Assembly: GCF_901000735.1 (NCBI RefSeq)
Contig: NC_081543.1
Coordinates: 10,399,921 to 10,463,920 of the forward strand
Length of the DNA: 64,000 nucleotides
Origin: Corylus avellana
Lineage: Eukaryota; Streptophyta; Magnoliopsida; Fagales; Betulaceae
Direction: 5' to 3'
Shown here: in pieces, positions 12,195 to 24,327 of the stretch
Layout of the letters: each line of letters opens with the position of its first letter
How positions within the stretch are numbered: position 1 is the first letter of the stretch
The notes under the pieces: generated by a model
The model's database searches: none
What the model was told of the DNA's origin: nothing
The model's input: the letters and a program-made list of their open reading frames with translations, nothing else
Position numbers and translations under genes: made by a program

Positions 12195-12261
12195 TTAAGT
12201 TTCTCCTATAAATAATAATGTTTAGCGACATCGTTTGCCGCGTGCTGCCAATAATCTGGTC

Positions 12262-12528
12262 ATGGCTTCTTCCTCGGATTTATCAAAGAAAAAAGAAAAG
12301 GAGAGTGGTGAGAGCTCTGATGGGGTCAAAAATGGCACAATTAAGATGATGGGGGAAACAAAAAAGCACTGTAATTATGGGGGAAAGAATCCTGCCTTAG
12401 TTGCTCAGCTCAATCAACATAAGAAGCTTGTGGCTGAGGCTAAAAAGCAGCGGGACAAGGCAAACAAATTTGTCCAAATTGTCACACAAAAGCTTGCCAA
12501 GATGAACACATCCAACTCTGTGAATTGA
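12262..12528 (+). CDS. Small hypothetical reading frame, 88 codons (copy B)
   Basis: Second copy of the 6295-6561 frame, intact, with two amino-acid differences. Lysine-rich, with a predicted helical C-terminal half. No recognised family and no visible promoter of its own beyond the adjacent foldback element. Confidence 0.35.
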   Translation: MASSSDLSKKKEKESGESSDGVKNGTIKMMGETKKHCNYGGKNPALVAQLNQHKKLVAEAKKQRDKANKFVQIVTQKLAKMNTSNSVN

Positions 12529-13741
12529 TCATGATTAAATATATTTAATTTGCTTCATATATATAATCATGTTTTTACTATTCTATTTCCAATAATTATA
12601 ACTACATTTAATTAAATTTATACACTTTTATCTCCTATGCTTTACTTTTATATGAAAAAAATATGTTTTCTTATAGATGTTCTTTAGACAATTTGCAAAC
12701 TCATGTGATGAGTCTCTTATTAAATAATGCATGCATGCATTATACACAAAAAGCCGATGCGGTGTAAAACCTTATTTTACAGGTTTTAATAGGTAAAAAT
12801 ATTATATACAATGGAGATGAAAACGTTGTAGTTTTAATTCAAATCAATTTCATGGACTTTTGTATTCATTCTAACTTTACACTCACCATCCACCACCGAA
12901 CCCACCCTCCCCCACCTACATCTGAGCCCCTCAACACCGGAGTCTCTAAACCCAACCAAGGCAGTGGCTGATTTTATTTATGGGTATTTTGTATATGAAA
13001 TATTTTGTTAAGAGAAAGAAAAACATTTGCTGTGAAACATAATATTATTTTTTTAGTGTTTCAAGCTGAAGTGTCTCATTCCTATTGGAGGGTGCCAAAC
13101 ACCCGGTTTACATTATGACCTGATCAAGTTATTCTCTTACACATAATCTCATCCTTTTTGTTTTAGCAAGAAAAAAAAAAAAAACTTTTTTAAAAAAATA
13201 AAATAAAATAATTAAAGCCATAGAAGAATCCCTTACTATCAGGATCATTCTATATGGACTCAAACACTCAACCAAACCATTTCCTCTATGAATTAAGTAA
13301 GAACTACCATGATGTTTCTTTTATACGTCACTAAAGATATAATACAGATCATATAATGGTATGACACAACGCATACACAAAAGGCAAATTCTCTTTACAT
13401 TTATTTACTCCAACATTTCAATACAAATGGCCCCCAGAGGGTCGTTGAGGGGGGTAGTTTGGGGTTGATTTTAGCCCATATATCCACATATTTCAACCTC
13501 AAGTGTTGTTACTCTTTATAGTCATTTAGATATCTGTTATACAGTATAGTATTGCGGTCCTCCACCCATTTTCTTATTTTACAAAATCACCATTTGATTT
13601 GTTGGGTCTATGTCATGGGTTTCATATATTTAATGATGATTTCGCAAAGAGAAATATTATAGGCACCAAATTTTTTACAAAGAAATGAATACTAAAATGA
13701 TGTGAAACTTATTCATTGCTACTTGTAAGACTTTCCTTTAT

Positions 13742-14384
13742 GAATTGTTTGAGTAAATATATTATTAGTCCCTGAGTTAACCCGCTAAAACTGTAAAATC
13801 CCTAATTTTTTTTTTTTTTTTTTTTTTTAGACTTTTTACTTCAAAAGTTAATAAAAATGCCAAATAAATTCCCACCATTAAATTTTCTCAAATTTGTGTA
13901 ACGCTCGTTGGTCCCAATTAAAACCAATCATTTTGCCACCTCAGAATAATAATTTTTTATTAATTTAATTTAAAAATTAATTCTAAAATATATATATATA
14001 TTTTTTGAAGGGATGGCTAGCGGTGGGGCTGCCACCCCTGGCCACCCCCAACCCCTAGGTGGTTTGGAGTGGTCGCAAGCCACCCCTTGCCCACCCCAAG
14101 GGTGGTAGCCCCACCGCTGACCACCCCTTTAATTATTATTTTTTTTTTTTAAGATTTAATTTTTAAATTAAATTAATTGAAAATTATTATGTTGACATGG
14201 CAAAGCAGTGCGCTTTGATTGGGACTAACGGGCATTACACAAATTTGAGAAAATTTAACGGTGGAGATTTATTTGGCATTTCGATTAACCCTTGGAATAA
14301 AAAGTCTAAAAAAAAAAAACCTAGAGACTTTACAGTTTTGGTGGGTTGACTCAGGGACTTATAATATATTTACCCTAATTGTTT
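13742..14384. mobile_element. GC-cored foldback MITE, complete
   Basis: Body about 13751-14375. The left arm begins GAGTAAATATATTATTAG and the right arm ends in its complement ATAATATATTTACCC. The arms converge on a GC-rich palindromic core at about 14012-14130 with repeated CCACCCC and GGGGTGG. The flanks GAATTGTTT (13742-13750) and TAATTGTTT (14376-14384) form a 9-bp duplication with one mismatch. Confidence 0.85.
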
Positions 14385-14693
14385 TGATCATCTCTAATGA
14401 ATAAGTTTCACAGTATTTTGGTGCCCATCTTTTGGTAAAAGATTTGGTACTCCTATCATTTCTCTTTTGCAAAATAGGAGGATGAAAGAAGGAATGCAGC
14501 ATACAAAGTACAAACAATCATTTATCACACTAATTAATGTTATATTGGTTGAAATGATGTATTATATATAAGTGGTTTTCTTTCTATTTTTTAAGTGATC
14601 AACATGAAAAATCACTTAAAATATGTAATATCAACTGGTACGACATGGGTGTGAAGAATTACTTTACTATTTCAATCCCATTAAAAGTTTTAG

Positions 14694-15267
14694 ATAAATT
14701 CTAGGGTGATTTTATAGTAAGTTCCTGAGTCAACCCTCCAAAATTTAAAAGTTCGTAATTTTTTTTTTTCCAAAAATTTACTCATTGGTTTAATTGAAAT
14801 GACAATAAAATTTCTACCGTCAAAATTTTTAAAATAGCCGTTAGTACCAACCAAAACGTACCGTTTCACCTCATTAAAATATTAATTTTTTTATTAATTT
14901 AATTAAAAAAAAAAATTATTGGAGGAGTGCCACCCCTGGCCACCCCCAGGGGGTTTGGCAGGCCACCCCACACCCCAGGGGTGGGCAAACCACCCTTGTG
15001 GTGGCCGCCCATAGGGGTTGGATGGTAGCGCCATCCCTCCAAATTTTTTTAATTTTTAGATTTAAATTTTAAAATTAAATTAATATTTTAATGAGGTAAA
15101 ACGATGCGTTTTGGTTAGGACTAATGGCTGTTAAAAAATTTTGACGATAGAAATTTTATTGTCATTTTAATTGACACAGAGAGTAAATTTTCGAAAAAAA
15201 AAATTTAAGAATTTTTAAATTTTAAAGGATTGACTCAGAGATTTATTATACAATTATCCTAAATTCT
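14694..15267. mobile_element. Second GC-cored foldback MITE, related family
   Basis: Body about 14703-15259. It has the same architecture as 13751-14375: arms with CCTGAGTCAACCCTCC on the left and its complement on the right, and a GC-rich core at about 14924-15043. The flanks share TAAATTCT (14695-14702 and 15260-15267). Inserted 310 bases from its relative. Confidence 0.8.
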
Positions 15268-15344
15268 ATTCTTCACACCACAATCATATCATGCTGATTG
15301 TGGCATGGACTAGTATTTTGCCATTTGGATTAATGTATTGTAGG

Positions 15345-15402
<58 letters not shown>

Positions 15403-16225
15403 TATTATTGTCACTTTATATTAAATGATACAATGTTTTTAATCTTTAATTAATAATTTTTTTTTTTAATCTCTTATACCAAACCTAAAACCCTAACAAA
15501 ACCTTGGAGGGTCATAACGCCGAAGACACAGTAGAGTATTGAGGGTGACAATTAATGACATTGTGGGATCGTATGTTTTGGTCGTTAGCAATGGAGCAGG
15601 CAGAGGGGGGTTGTACATGTACATGTGTAAACATCATTCTACCTCAGCTTTCAACTGCTCCATCCTATTTTTCCTAATCGTCTGCCAAAATTGCTGCTCT
15701 CATCTATCATCATGCACTATGCTGCTCATACATATCATGCCACCGATTTTCCTTTTTTATTTATTTATTTTTTTAATTTGTGGGGTTCACCAATACAAAC
15801 GTTTCGAAAGCAAACACACAGTTAGGTGGAAATGTAGTCAAAGTTCCCCACCTGTGTACTTCTTTAAGGGGTTCTTGTCATTCAAGCATAAAGGCAAATT
15901 GGATGCTTGCACTAAATCACAAACTTGGAATCAGTCCATTTTTCAATATTTTAATGCTTATTATAACCACAAGTTTGCTCAAAATTGTGGGTTTCACTCC
16001 ATGACTCCAATAATTTCAACATGGTATATATATAGAGAGAGAGAAAGAGAGAGAGAGATGCGCGCATGCTTTTACTTGAGAGTTTTCATAATTAATGGTG
16101 TATGGTGATACACTAACTAATTACTCTCAAAGTGAGTGAAATCCGCTTATTAACCACCCACCTACTCCTAACTTATCCATGTAAGTAAGAAAGAGTGGTT
16201 GACAGTCTCCGCAAAAAGAAACTAA
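15268..16225. other. Spacer with dinucleotide microsatellites
   Basis: A TA tract (about 15344-15368) runs directly into a GA tract (15369-15400), and a second TA/GA tract lies at 16026-16059. Open frames here lack codon structure or homology I can recognise. A short segment at 15523-15550 (GAAGACACAGTAGA and on) resembles 17404-17440, upstream of the kinase gene. Confidence 0.5.
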
Positions 16226-16458
16226 GAGTTTATTTGGGATTGCGTTTGAGAAATAGAACTTTTAAGTCAAAAAAACTTTTTGGCAAAAGCTTTATTCTTA
16301 AGCTTTTGCCAAAAATGCGGTTTGGCAATTTTTAGGCTTTTTGAACCATTAAAAGCGCTTTTAATTTTTTTACCAAATAAATATTTTTTTTCTTCAAACG
16401 GACTTTTTGAATGTTAAAAACACTTTTGGACCTCTCAAATGCAATCACAAATAGGCCC
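16226..16458. mobile_element. Short foldback MITE
   Basis: The left end (TATTTGGGATTGCGTTTGAG) is the imperfect complement of the right end (CTCAAATGCAATCACAAATA). Internal arms repeat the pairing (CTTTTGGCAAAAGCTT and AAGCTTTTGCC). No clear target duplication. A similar element sits at 28945-29180. The sequence 16459-16859 between this element and the SINE holds no supported gene. Confidence 0.6.
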
Positions 16459-16859
16459 CAAGTCTAAAAGGGAGTGTCGCCTTCCAAGTTGGAAGCCTCC
16501 TCCGAAGGAAAGCTCGCACTGCCTTTCACTTGGGCACCTATATCGATCTATATGGTCCTTGCCTTATGAGCCTCACCCATCAAAACAAGGAGAGCCTTAC
16601 AAAAGGCACACAACTCTACATAGTAGGTAGGCATGATCATCATCTCTTACTCATGCCTTCTTTCTACTCCATTATAATCAAGGTTTTGTTAACTTAAGCA
16701 TCAGAGGTTTCTCGACCAGCAATAAAGAGTTTTATATATAATTTTTTATTGTAAGCAACATGTGTCACACTATGATTAGTGTTGAGGTGAATCATTACTA
16801 GATTGTGTCAACTTTTGCAGGGACTTTACAAAAATGGTGACAATTCAGGGGGTCAAGTA

Positions 16860-17260
16860 AAGTTTTTCAGTCTCCAAGAGATAGCTCAATCAGCTAGGAC
16901 CAAGCCTAATGAAGCGGAAGTGTAACATCCCTGCTCCAAGTAGTATGATATTGTCTTCGTTGGCGACCCTCATGGGCTTGTGCATGCTCCCCCCATCTCA
17001 GGCTGGGCTATGACTCTAATACCATATGTAACATCATGCTCTAAGTGGTATGATATTGTCCGCTTTGGGCCAAGCCCGAACGGTTTTATTATTGTGATTA
17101 CCCCTAAAAGGCCTCATACCATTTAGAGAGAGTAAATTCTATATAAACACATCATCTATTTCATACCCAGGCAATGTGGGACGTTACAGGAAGTCACTAG
17201 TTTGAATCCCTCCCCCCCTTCTTGTGCGGACATGTCAAAAAAAAAAAAAAAAGTTTTTCA
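16860..17260 (+). mobile_element. tRNA-derived SINE, split by a TRIM insertion
   Basis: The SINE body is 16870-16920 plus 17194-17250. It contains a box-A-like TAGCTCAATCAGCTAGGA and, after the insertion, a box-B-like GTTTGAATCCC, then CTTGTGCGGACATGTC and a poly-A tail. Perfect 10-bp target duplications AAGTTTTTCA lie at 16860-16869 and 17251-17260. Box A and B are the internal RNA polymerase III promoter of such elements. Confidence 0.85.
16916..17193 (-). mobile_element. TRIM-type mini LTR element nested in the SINE
   Basis: On the minus strand a 162-base LTR (17027-17188, TGTAACGTCCC to GATGTTACA) is followed by a primer-binding site close to TGGTATCAGAG (17012-17024), a short internal part and a truncated second LTR whose end is at 16921. 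The 5-bp target duplication GGAAG is perfect (16916-16920 and 17189-17193). The element has no coding capacity. The primer-binding site matches the initiator methionine tRNA 3' end used by plant TRIMs. Confidence 0.85.
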
Positions 17261-17610
17261 ATTATTTTATTTTATTTTATTTTGTTTCTAATAATAAACT
17301 AATATTTTTGCATTTGTCCCTCAAAAAAAAAAAAAAAAAAAGGTTTGCTTGCTCGCCCAATCTCAAAGGTACAAGTGGCCCAAAAGATACGAGCACCTTT
17401 TGCATGAAGACACAGTAGACTATTATAGAGGTGACAAATGAAGAAACAAAGATAATGTTAAAGAAAAAGCCTGAAAACAAATTATCTCGTTTAGTAGAGT
17501 GGTTAGAGCAGTTGAAGAAATTGTTCATCTTTTTCCACCTTCTCTCTTTCTCTCTTTCACCTTTTAAGATAACACCACAGCTTTTGGTTTCTCTATAGCC
17601 TCCTCCAAAA

Positions 17611-18052
17611 ATGACAAAACAATCAAAGCGTGCAGTGGCATGGAGACCCTTCACTTCAAACTGCTGTTCTGTCGAAGACCAGACAATTCTCGGCAACTTC
17701 AGCCGGTGCCGGCCATCGCGGTCGGAGTTCTCAAAGAACATTGCCCCGTTGCCGTCGTTTCGGAGGCTGTCCTTCTCTGATCTCAGCCGCTCTTCGTCGA
17801 TCCGCATCAACGAAGATCTGGCGCTGTCTTTTGGGCCCGACTTGTACGACTTTCAGCTGAGCGAGCTGCGGGCGATCACCCAGAATTTCTCCAGCAACTT
17901 CTTGCTCGGAGAAGGCGGGTTTGGAACGGTGCATAAGGGTTATATTGATGACAATTTGAGGCCGGGTTTGAAGGCTCAGCCGGTTGCCGTCAAGCTTCTC
18001 GACATTGAAGGCTTACAGGGACACCGCGAATGGCTTGTAAGTATACTATAAC

Positions 18053-18130
<78 letters not shown>

Positions 18131-21100
18131 GTTAGAGTTAAATTTCGTTTATTAATTTAACAGATTATGTTATTTTGATAATGACTTAAATAGGACAAGT
18201 ATTACAATTTTATTGGCTCTAACGTTTCACGTTGTCAGAATCTGTTCAGTTAGTGATCAGAATTTGACTGTAAGGACTAAATTATTTTTTTGGCATACCT
18301 AAGTGACATTTGAGTTCATTTTAATACTACATGGAGTTAATTACAAATTAGGTAAACTACATGGACTAATTTTATATTTTTCTCCTGAGAACCATGTAAT
18401 TATATAATATGCATAGAGCAATTAATGATGTGGCCGATATGGTATTACTCATCAATTCTGTGTTTAAATTTTTTGTTTTTTTTTTAAATTTCAAGAACTG
18501 ATAAGCACGATAACATTAAATGCAATGAAATGAGAGTGTAGTATTTAACATTATAGTAATGGGGTTTTGCTAGTGACACATAATATATTTAAGTTAGAGC
18601 ATTGACATAGATTCTTTAAATATTATTATTATTTTTTTAAAAAAAATTATGAAGCATTACACCTTAAAATTATCTTACACCCGACTTTTACTCATCTTTC
18701 ATAATAATAATAATAAAAACACTACAATCATTGTGAATCTTTTATTTTATATTGTATTACTTTCTTTCTCCGAGCTCTACTCTCTTTAATTTCTTTTTAA
18801 GTTTAAAAGGAAGAATAGAGTAAGAATATACAAAGTAGTTCTTTAAAATAAAATAAAAAAACTTTAAGGGATGCGATGCTATATATTACATAACTATTAT
18901 TCTTTTCTTTTCTTTTTTCTTTTTTAAAGTTGAAAGAGTACGTACGTAGTTGTGTCCCACTAGAGAGCTAAAGTCAAATCTTCTTCCAGTGGAGACGAAA
19001 TATGGCAACCAACCCTAAAGAAAGAGAATAGATCGGTGGTCGTACTTTCTTCAGGGAATCTGGCCAAAGTTCCGGCTTAATTAGCTTTCAAGTTGAATAT
19101 ATATGAAGGTCAAACACATATAATTCCACCTAACTTCTTTCTTTAACCTTATTTGTCTCCTTTGGACATAAAACAATCTCATCATCAAAACTTCTTTCTC
19201 AACTTTATTTGACTCTCTCCCACCTACATTTTTTACTTTTTTTAATAAATATTGATCTTTGTGGGTGTTGCCATATCAGCCTAGTCGTATGAGAGTGAAA
19301 TGAGAATCGAGTATATATATAGCATTACTTTTATCATATAATATAGAGAAGTTGAAAGACGTTTTAGTAAAAATTTGCGTGAGAACAGTTAAAATAAAAA
19401 AAAATTTGAGATTTTATTTTCTTCTATGAGTAAAATTTGTAGGCCACTTATGTATGATCATGACATGATATTGAATAGGAGTCCTCAAAGAACTTGGCAG
19501 GGGCAGATTGATTAACATGTGTCTTTGTGCTTTGTAGGCAGAAGTAATATTTTTGGGGCAGCTTAGACACCCACATCTAGTTAAACTCATCGGCTATTGT
19601 TGCGAGGAAGAAGAACGGCTTCTTGTATATGAGTTCATGCCTCGTGGCAGCTTAGAGAATCACCTATTTAAAAGTGAGTTTTTTCTTCTTTTCCTTTTTT
19701 TTTTTTTTTGTCATGAATTTAGGTAATTAGAAAAGTTAAAGCTAAGGTTCCATAGGAGCGAATTTGGATTTTGAACCGGAGAGTAGCCAGTTGTTTGTAA
19801 CATGAGGGCAAAATTGTAATTTTCCTTTTTTTGGACAAGTTTACCCTCATGTTATAAGTAACCGGCTTCTCTCCAGTTCAAAAGAATCGGAGATGATCCT
19901 GGTCCCATGGAAGCAAGGAGTATGATCTTATCTAATACACATTAGTTTATCGTTTAACGACCCATAAAAAGCGCTAACCATATGTAAGCTATCATCTTAA
20001 AATGATTAATCAATTTAGAACTTTGTTAGAATAACTTATACAGCCTAATTCTACCTAATAAGTAATTAACATATGTGCGATTTAACACCCATGAGTGTTT
20101 TTATAAATCACCGACTCTATTTAGGCTACTTATGTCATATTCTCAGGTGATAGCACAGATGTAACTAACGTTTTTTCTGGGTCATTACACATCGATCTTC
20201 TAGACAATTTTCATTTATATATTGAGTATGATTAATTGAAGGGATCTCAATATCATTGCCGTGGGGCACAAGAGTGAAGATTGCAATAGGAGCAGCTAAA
20301 GGGCTTGCCTTCTTGCACAGTGCTGAGCAACCTGTCATTTACCGGGACTTCAAAACTTCCAATGTCTTGCTAGACTCTGTATTTACCATTTCTCCCTTTT
20401 TCTTAAATAACCAGATAATTAAGTAGATTCACATGCAAGTCCATATTCCCTACTCCCAAACCAACAAATATATATATGATTTTCTTTTCTTCTTGTTATA
20501 AATTAAAACAGGATTTTACAGCCAAATTGTCTGATTTCGGGCTTGCAAAGATGGGGCCTGAAGGATCAAACACACATGTTACAACTAGAGTGATGGGTAC
20601 ATACGGGTATGCTGCCCCAGAATATGTCTCAACAGGTACTGCTTTAGGGCGTAGATTTGGATTAGGGGAACTTCCTTTTATTTAGATATTTTTGCAATTA
20701 TACCCTTGAGCTTTAAAAAGTATGAATGTCGGGTCATTATGGTTAAAAAGTGTATGATGTCACCCCTACGGTTAAAGTTAAATTAGACGGAAAATCGGTG
20801 AAATGTCCTATATACCCTTCTAAGAGTATTGAATATACCCCCGGCACGACCATGGATTAGGTTCTTGTGTTCTAATTTTTTTTTTTTAAATGAAAATATT
20901 TTGAGGATTTTGACATTCTCGGTTAGAATTTAACGAAAAATCTTAACAGAATTGTGACATTGCCCAAAAAAAAAAAAAAACTAATACATTAGAAGTACAA
21001 AAAGTGCTCAAACATCAGGAAAGGTAAGTGAAGTTTTCCTTTGAATTATTAATAGTTGATTGACTCAACACACTACAAAAACCCTTAGAGATAGGGATGT

Positions 21101-21622
21101 TCTGGAATGGGGTCGTTTTGTACAATGCCATAAAAACAGTTGATGTATTTATGTTAATACATATTTTCAGGGCACTTGACTACAAAAAGCGATGTTTACA
21201 GCTTTGGGGTGGTGCTACTAGAACTACTAACGGGAAGAAGATCAATGGATAAATCAAGAGCAAAAAGTGAGCAAAATCTGGTTGATTGGGCGAAACCATA
21301 CTTAAGAAGTAGCCGAAGGTTGCGGTGCATCATGGACCCAAGACTTGCAGGGCAGTATTCAGTGAAGGGGGCAAAGGAAATGGGGCTTCTAGCCTTGCAA
21401 TGCATAAGCTTGAACCCTAAAGACAGGCCAAAGATCCCAGCCGTAGTTGAAAGCCTTGAAAGCCTGCAACAGTACAAGGACATGGCTATCACTTGTGGGC
21501 AGTGGCCACCATCACCAAAATCTAGTAGAAATAGTAACAATGGAGTCTTCTCTACAAAGAGTACTACTAGAGGTGGAAATCATAGGAAGTCTTCTCCTGT
21601 CACTCCCATTAGGAAAACTTGA
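17611..21622 (+). CDS. Receptor-like cytoplasmic kinase, RLCK-VII (PBL/RIPK type)
   Basis: Five exons: 17611-18036, 19538-19673, 20242-20378, 20512-20635, 21171-21622, giving 424 residues in one frame with GT-AG introns. The kinase domain starts near residue 90. It has the glycine loop GEGGFG (100-105), VAVK lysine 128, catalytic YRDFK (Asp 223), DFG (241-243) and APE (268-270). All key residues are present, so it should be an active Ser/Thr kinase. YRDFK rather than HRDLK and [16 protein letters not shown] are typical of RLCK-VII. There is no transmembrane segment and no glycine 2, so N-terminal myristoylation is unlikely; N-terminal cysteines (19, 20, 33) could be acylated. Family members act under pattern-recognition receptors in immune signalling; from memory the closest Arabidopsis type is RIPK. 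The C-terminus is a basic Ser/Thr-rich tail. Confidence 0.93.
18053..18126. repeat. CT/TA compound microsatellite in kinase intron 1
   Basis: A CT tract runs straight into a TA tract, starting 16 bases after the exon 1 donor. The same CT-to-TA arrangement occurs at 52028-52091. Confidence 0.9.
19748..19914. mobile_element. Foldback MITE in kinase intron 2
   Basis: The left arm has TTGAACCGGAGAGTAGCCAG then TAACATGAGGGCAAA. The right arm has the complement of both (TTTACCCTCATGTTA, CCGGCTTCTCTCCAGTTCAA). The outer ends are CCATAGGA and TCCCATGG. No target duplication recognised. Confidence 0.7.
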
Positions 21623-22494
21623 TCATCAATCTCTAGTACTGAAAGAGGCCGCTGCATGTTCTATGCAAGTTTATGGCTCTTTGGGTGTGTGTATCTCAAC
21701 ACTTGTGAATATTTGAATAGCATATATATATATATATATAAGTGTATAATAAAATCGATCTTCACATTTCAGTTATAGTTCAACAACAATGAAGTATCAT
21801 GAGCTTGGTAGATTTTCTTGCTGGTTCAAAAAAGAAGAAGCTAGATTTGCTTATTCTTTTTTTGTGCATAAAATTAAGATTAAAATAAAAAAGGGCAAAT
21901 GGGTACTTCAAACGAGTCCGATCCCATAATTCATTGACCGAAGGGCTGAGGAGAATTAAGGCTGCCTTGATGGAGGTATGAAATGCAGTGCAATAGTAGA
22001 TGATGGGTCATAATAGGTGATAGATGTGCTCTCCATGAAGACTTCTATTTGTATATATTTTGTTATGAATTAATAGACATCATGAAGTGTATCATGACTA
22101 ATGTATTCAATTAATGATGATAGATTTTAAAATGTAAGATGGAATTGTTCAACAACTAATCCATATAGTATGAATGAATTAATTATGCAATGAGGTTTAT
22201 GTATAGAGGTATGGTGATGTTATAGTATAACAAAAAAAAGCTAATGCAAATTTCCGCTGCATATATATTGTAAAGGCATAGTAGTAGTGCCCCGAAGTAA
22301 AATTATATTGTATTGTATTTGGGGCCGTTACATGGGGCCGGGTCTCTCTCAATTAGGGACACCATTATGTTTTCTTCACTACAAAGAGAAAGATCAGTGC
22401 CCTTGATTATCAGGAGCAATATATTTTGGAAAACAAATATTTTTCAGTCTCAAATTCCATATTCCTATTTAATTAAACTCACAACCCTTTGGTA

Positions 22495-22689
22495 GAAGCT
22501 TTGGCGGCCCTCCTTGCAGTGTTCTTGGCGGCCTCTCTCCATCTTAATCGCTTCATTATCAAAGGGGACTCTCAAGTGGTTATTTTAGCTCTCCAGCATC
22601 TTGGCATTTCCGTTGATTAGAGAATTTCTCCCGTTATTTCCGACATCCTTAATACTATTCGGCTTCTTCTTCTTCTTGGAAAACTAAAA
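22495..22689 (+). pseudogene. RNase H-domain remnant of a non-LTR retrotransposon
   Basis: One frame reads EALAALLAVFLAASLHLNRF, then IIKGDSQVVILALQHLGISV, a stop codon, and RISPVISDILNTIRLL. The GDSQVVI-AL pattern and the EA-A start are typical of the RNase H-like domain at the end of plant LINE polyproteins. The in-frame TAG and lack of surrounding polymerase sequence show a dead fragment. Confidence 0.6.
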
Positions 22690-23336
22690 AAGTCAATAAA
22701 AATGAAAACTAATTATGTGCTCATCATGTGATACGTTGAGCCATAGCCAGATCTTTTTAAGCAACATTCTCGAAGCTCATCCCCCTTACCTTTTGTTCCT
22801 ATTAGTAGTGGAAAAAACCCACCTCCTCCTTTTGCTTTTATTTTCGTGTAGTTTAGTTGTTTGTTGTTGAACTTAAAAATAAATAAAAAATAAAAAATTT
22901 CTTCTCATACAAGCCCTTTCCATGTGATGTGATATATATATATAGCATATTCTACTCAAAGTCAAATAATCCTAGAGCTGACAAAGAGAGGAAGCAAAGT
23001 TGGGTGGGAGCACGTCTAGGGGACTTTGCTTGGTTGACTAGACACCATTAACAAAGTAATGAAGAAAACCCCATTCACAAATCACCGAAAGACCTGCCTT
23101 AATAAAATGTGACGGATATTCCAAGTCAACAAATCATGTGCATATCGTTGACTTCACTATGTATCTTTTTAGATCTAGGCTGTGTCCATTACCTAACTCG
23201 GCCGAGTTGCCTTTTTAGCTGCTGAATTTGATTATCAAACATGAACATTTCAAAGTTTTTCATAGAAAGAGAGAATGAAATTAAATTTGAGGAAAAAAAA
23301 ATGTAAAATTAGTTTATGTAGTTTACTTGATTTGTA

Positions 23337-23550
23337 ATTAGTGTTAAATTATCACTTATCTCTAAAAGCCTAAGCTGATAAGAAGACGTAATTTAATCAT
23401 TACTTTAATACTCTTTCTTCACGTGTGGGTTCAAATTCATTTTTAATAGCCCAACACGTGAAATATTTAATTTAAATGGGGGTGATTTGATGTAGTCAAG
23501 GTTATAGAAAGATGTAAATTTAATAACTTAATAATTACTTTAACAATTAG
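23337..23550 (-). mobile_element. TRIM element with ATTAG target duplication
   Basis: Body 23342-23545, starting TGTTAAATTATCACTTATC and ending TACTTTAACA, flanked by ATTAG on both sides (23337-23341, 23546-23550). Its terminal repeat is shared with the elements at 25371-25540 and 49239-49475. The second LTR is shortened and no clear primer-binding site remains. Confidence 0.75.
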
Positions 23551-24327
23551 TTCATTGTAATATCAAAATAAACTCAAAAGTTACTAAGGTATATGAAAAA
23601 AAAAAAAAAACCAACAACAATTTAGTTCTTATGGTCAAATTTTGTTTACTGACTCAACATATTTTGATAACGTGAAATATCAGAGCCAATAAAATTGTGA
23701 CACTTGTCATATTTAAGTCAATGTCACACTGAAAGAATCCGTTAAATTAATAGATGGAATTTGACTGTAGGGATTAAATTGTTTTTATGGCATACCTCTC
23801 TGAGTTCATTTTGATACCATTTAGAACTAATTATAAATTTGGTAAATCACATGGACTAATTTTACATTTTCTCCTTAAATTTGGACCATTGAAAAAACTA
23901 TATTTTAAAAAAAATAAATAAATAAAAATCCGCATGAAGCCAAATTTGAATAGAAATGTCCTTAATTCCTTCCTATCTTTGTAGTCCTCCTAGGCATTGA
24001 TATAATGCAAGACCAGAAAAACAGGGAAGGGAATATTAATATATAATTATGAGTCTGTGGCGGTGATTCATGTGGTAATTAAAACGCTCAAATTCTATGA
24101 TATTGGGCGTCAAAAACTCACACAATTTCTTTGCACATGAAATTAAGTCGAAAGAAATCCACCTTTTTCTCAAAAGAGGCGTGAGAAACGCACTTAAAGA
24201 AATCCTCCAACCAAACCCACTTGCTTCAGTGCGAGGCCACTTTTCCTAACTTTTCAGACCAAATTTTTGTATACTAATCAAACACCTTCTTCACCCACCA
24301 TTTTCATTACCAGGAGAGGCTCCCAAA

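Larger units (their letters stand above)
8338..14384 (+). repeat. Direct duplication, copy B
   Basis: Second copy of the block described for 1-8237. Copy B carries an expanded CT microsatellite at about 9275-9306 where copy A has an interrupted CT tract, a 100-N gap replacing copy A 3247-5326, and a complete GC-cored foldback element at its right end. Non-coding stretches 8352-9432, 9565-10887 and 12529-13741 hold no additional supported genes. Confidence 0.95.
21623..24327. other. Intergenic region between kinase and glycosyltransferase
   Basis: Contains the kinase 3' region, a retroelement RNase H remnant (22495-22689), a TRIM (23337-23550) and a dispersed repeat at about 23620-23875. That repeat resembles 18165-18395 in kinase intron 1 (shared TTTGACTGTA, GGCATACCT and CATGGACTAATTTTA). 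No other gene is supported. Confidence 0.6.

Noticed and set aside
15539..16108. 189-codon frame through a microsatellite
   Set aside because: It opens with a GTG or ATG in repeat-rich DNA, runs through a GA tract (repeated Arg-Glu), and shows no family similarity.
16870..17250. Possible tRNA gene
   Set aside because: Box A and box B belong to a SINE with poly-A tail and target duplications; no cloverleaf is formed.
17277..17810. Minus-strand 177-codon frame over the kinase start
   Set aside because: Antisense shadow of kinase exon 1 and the adjacent leader.
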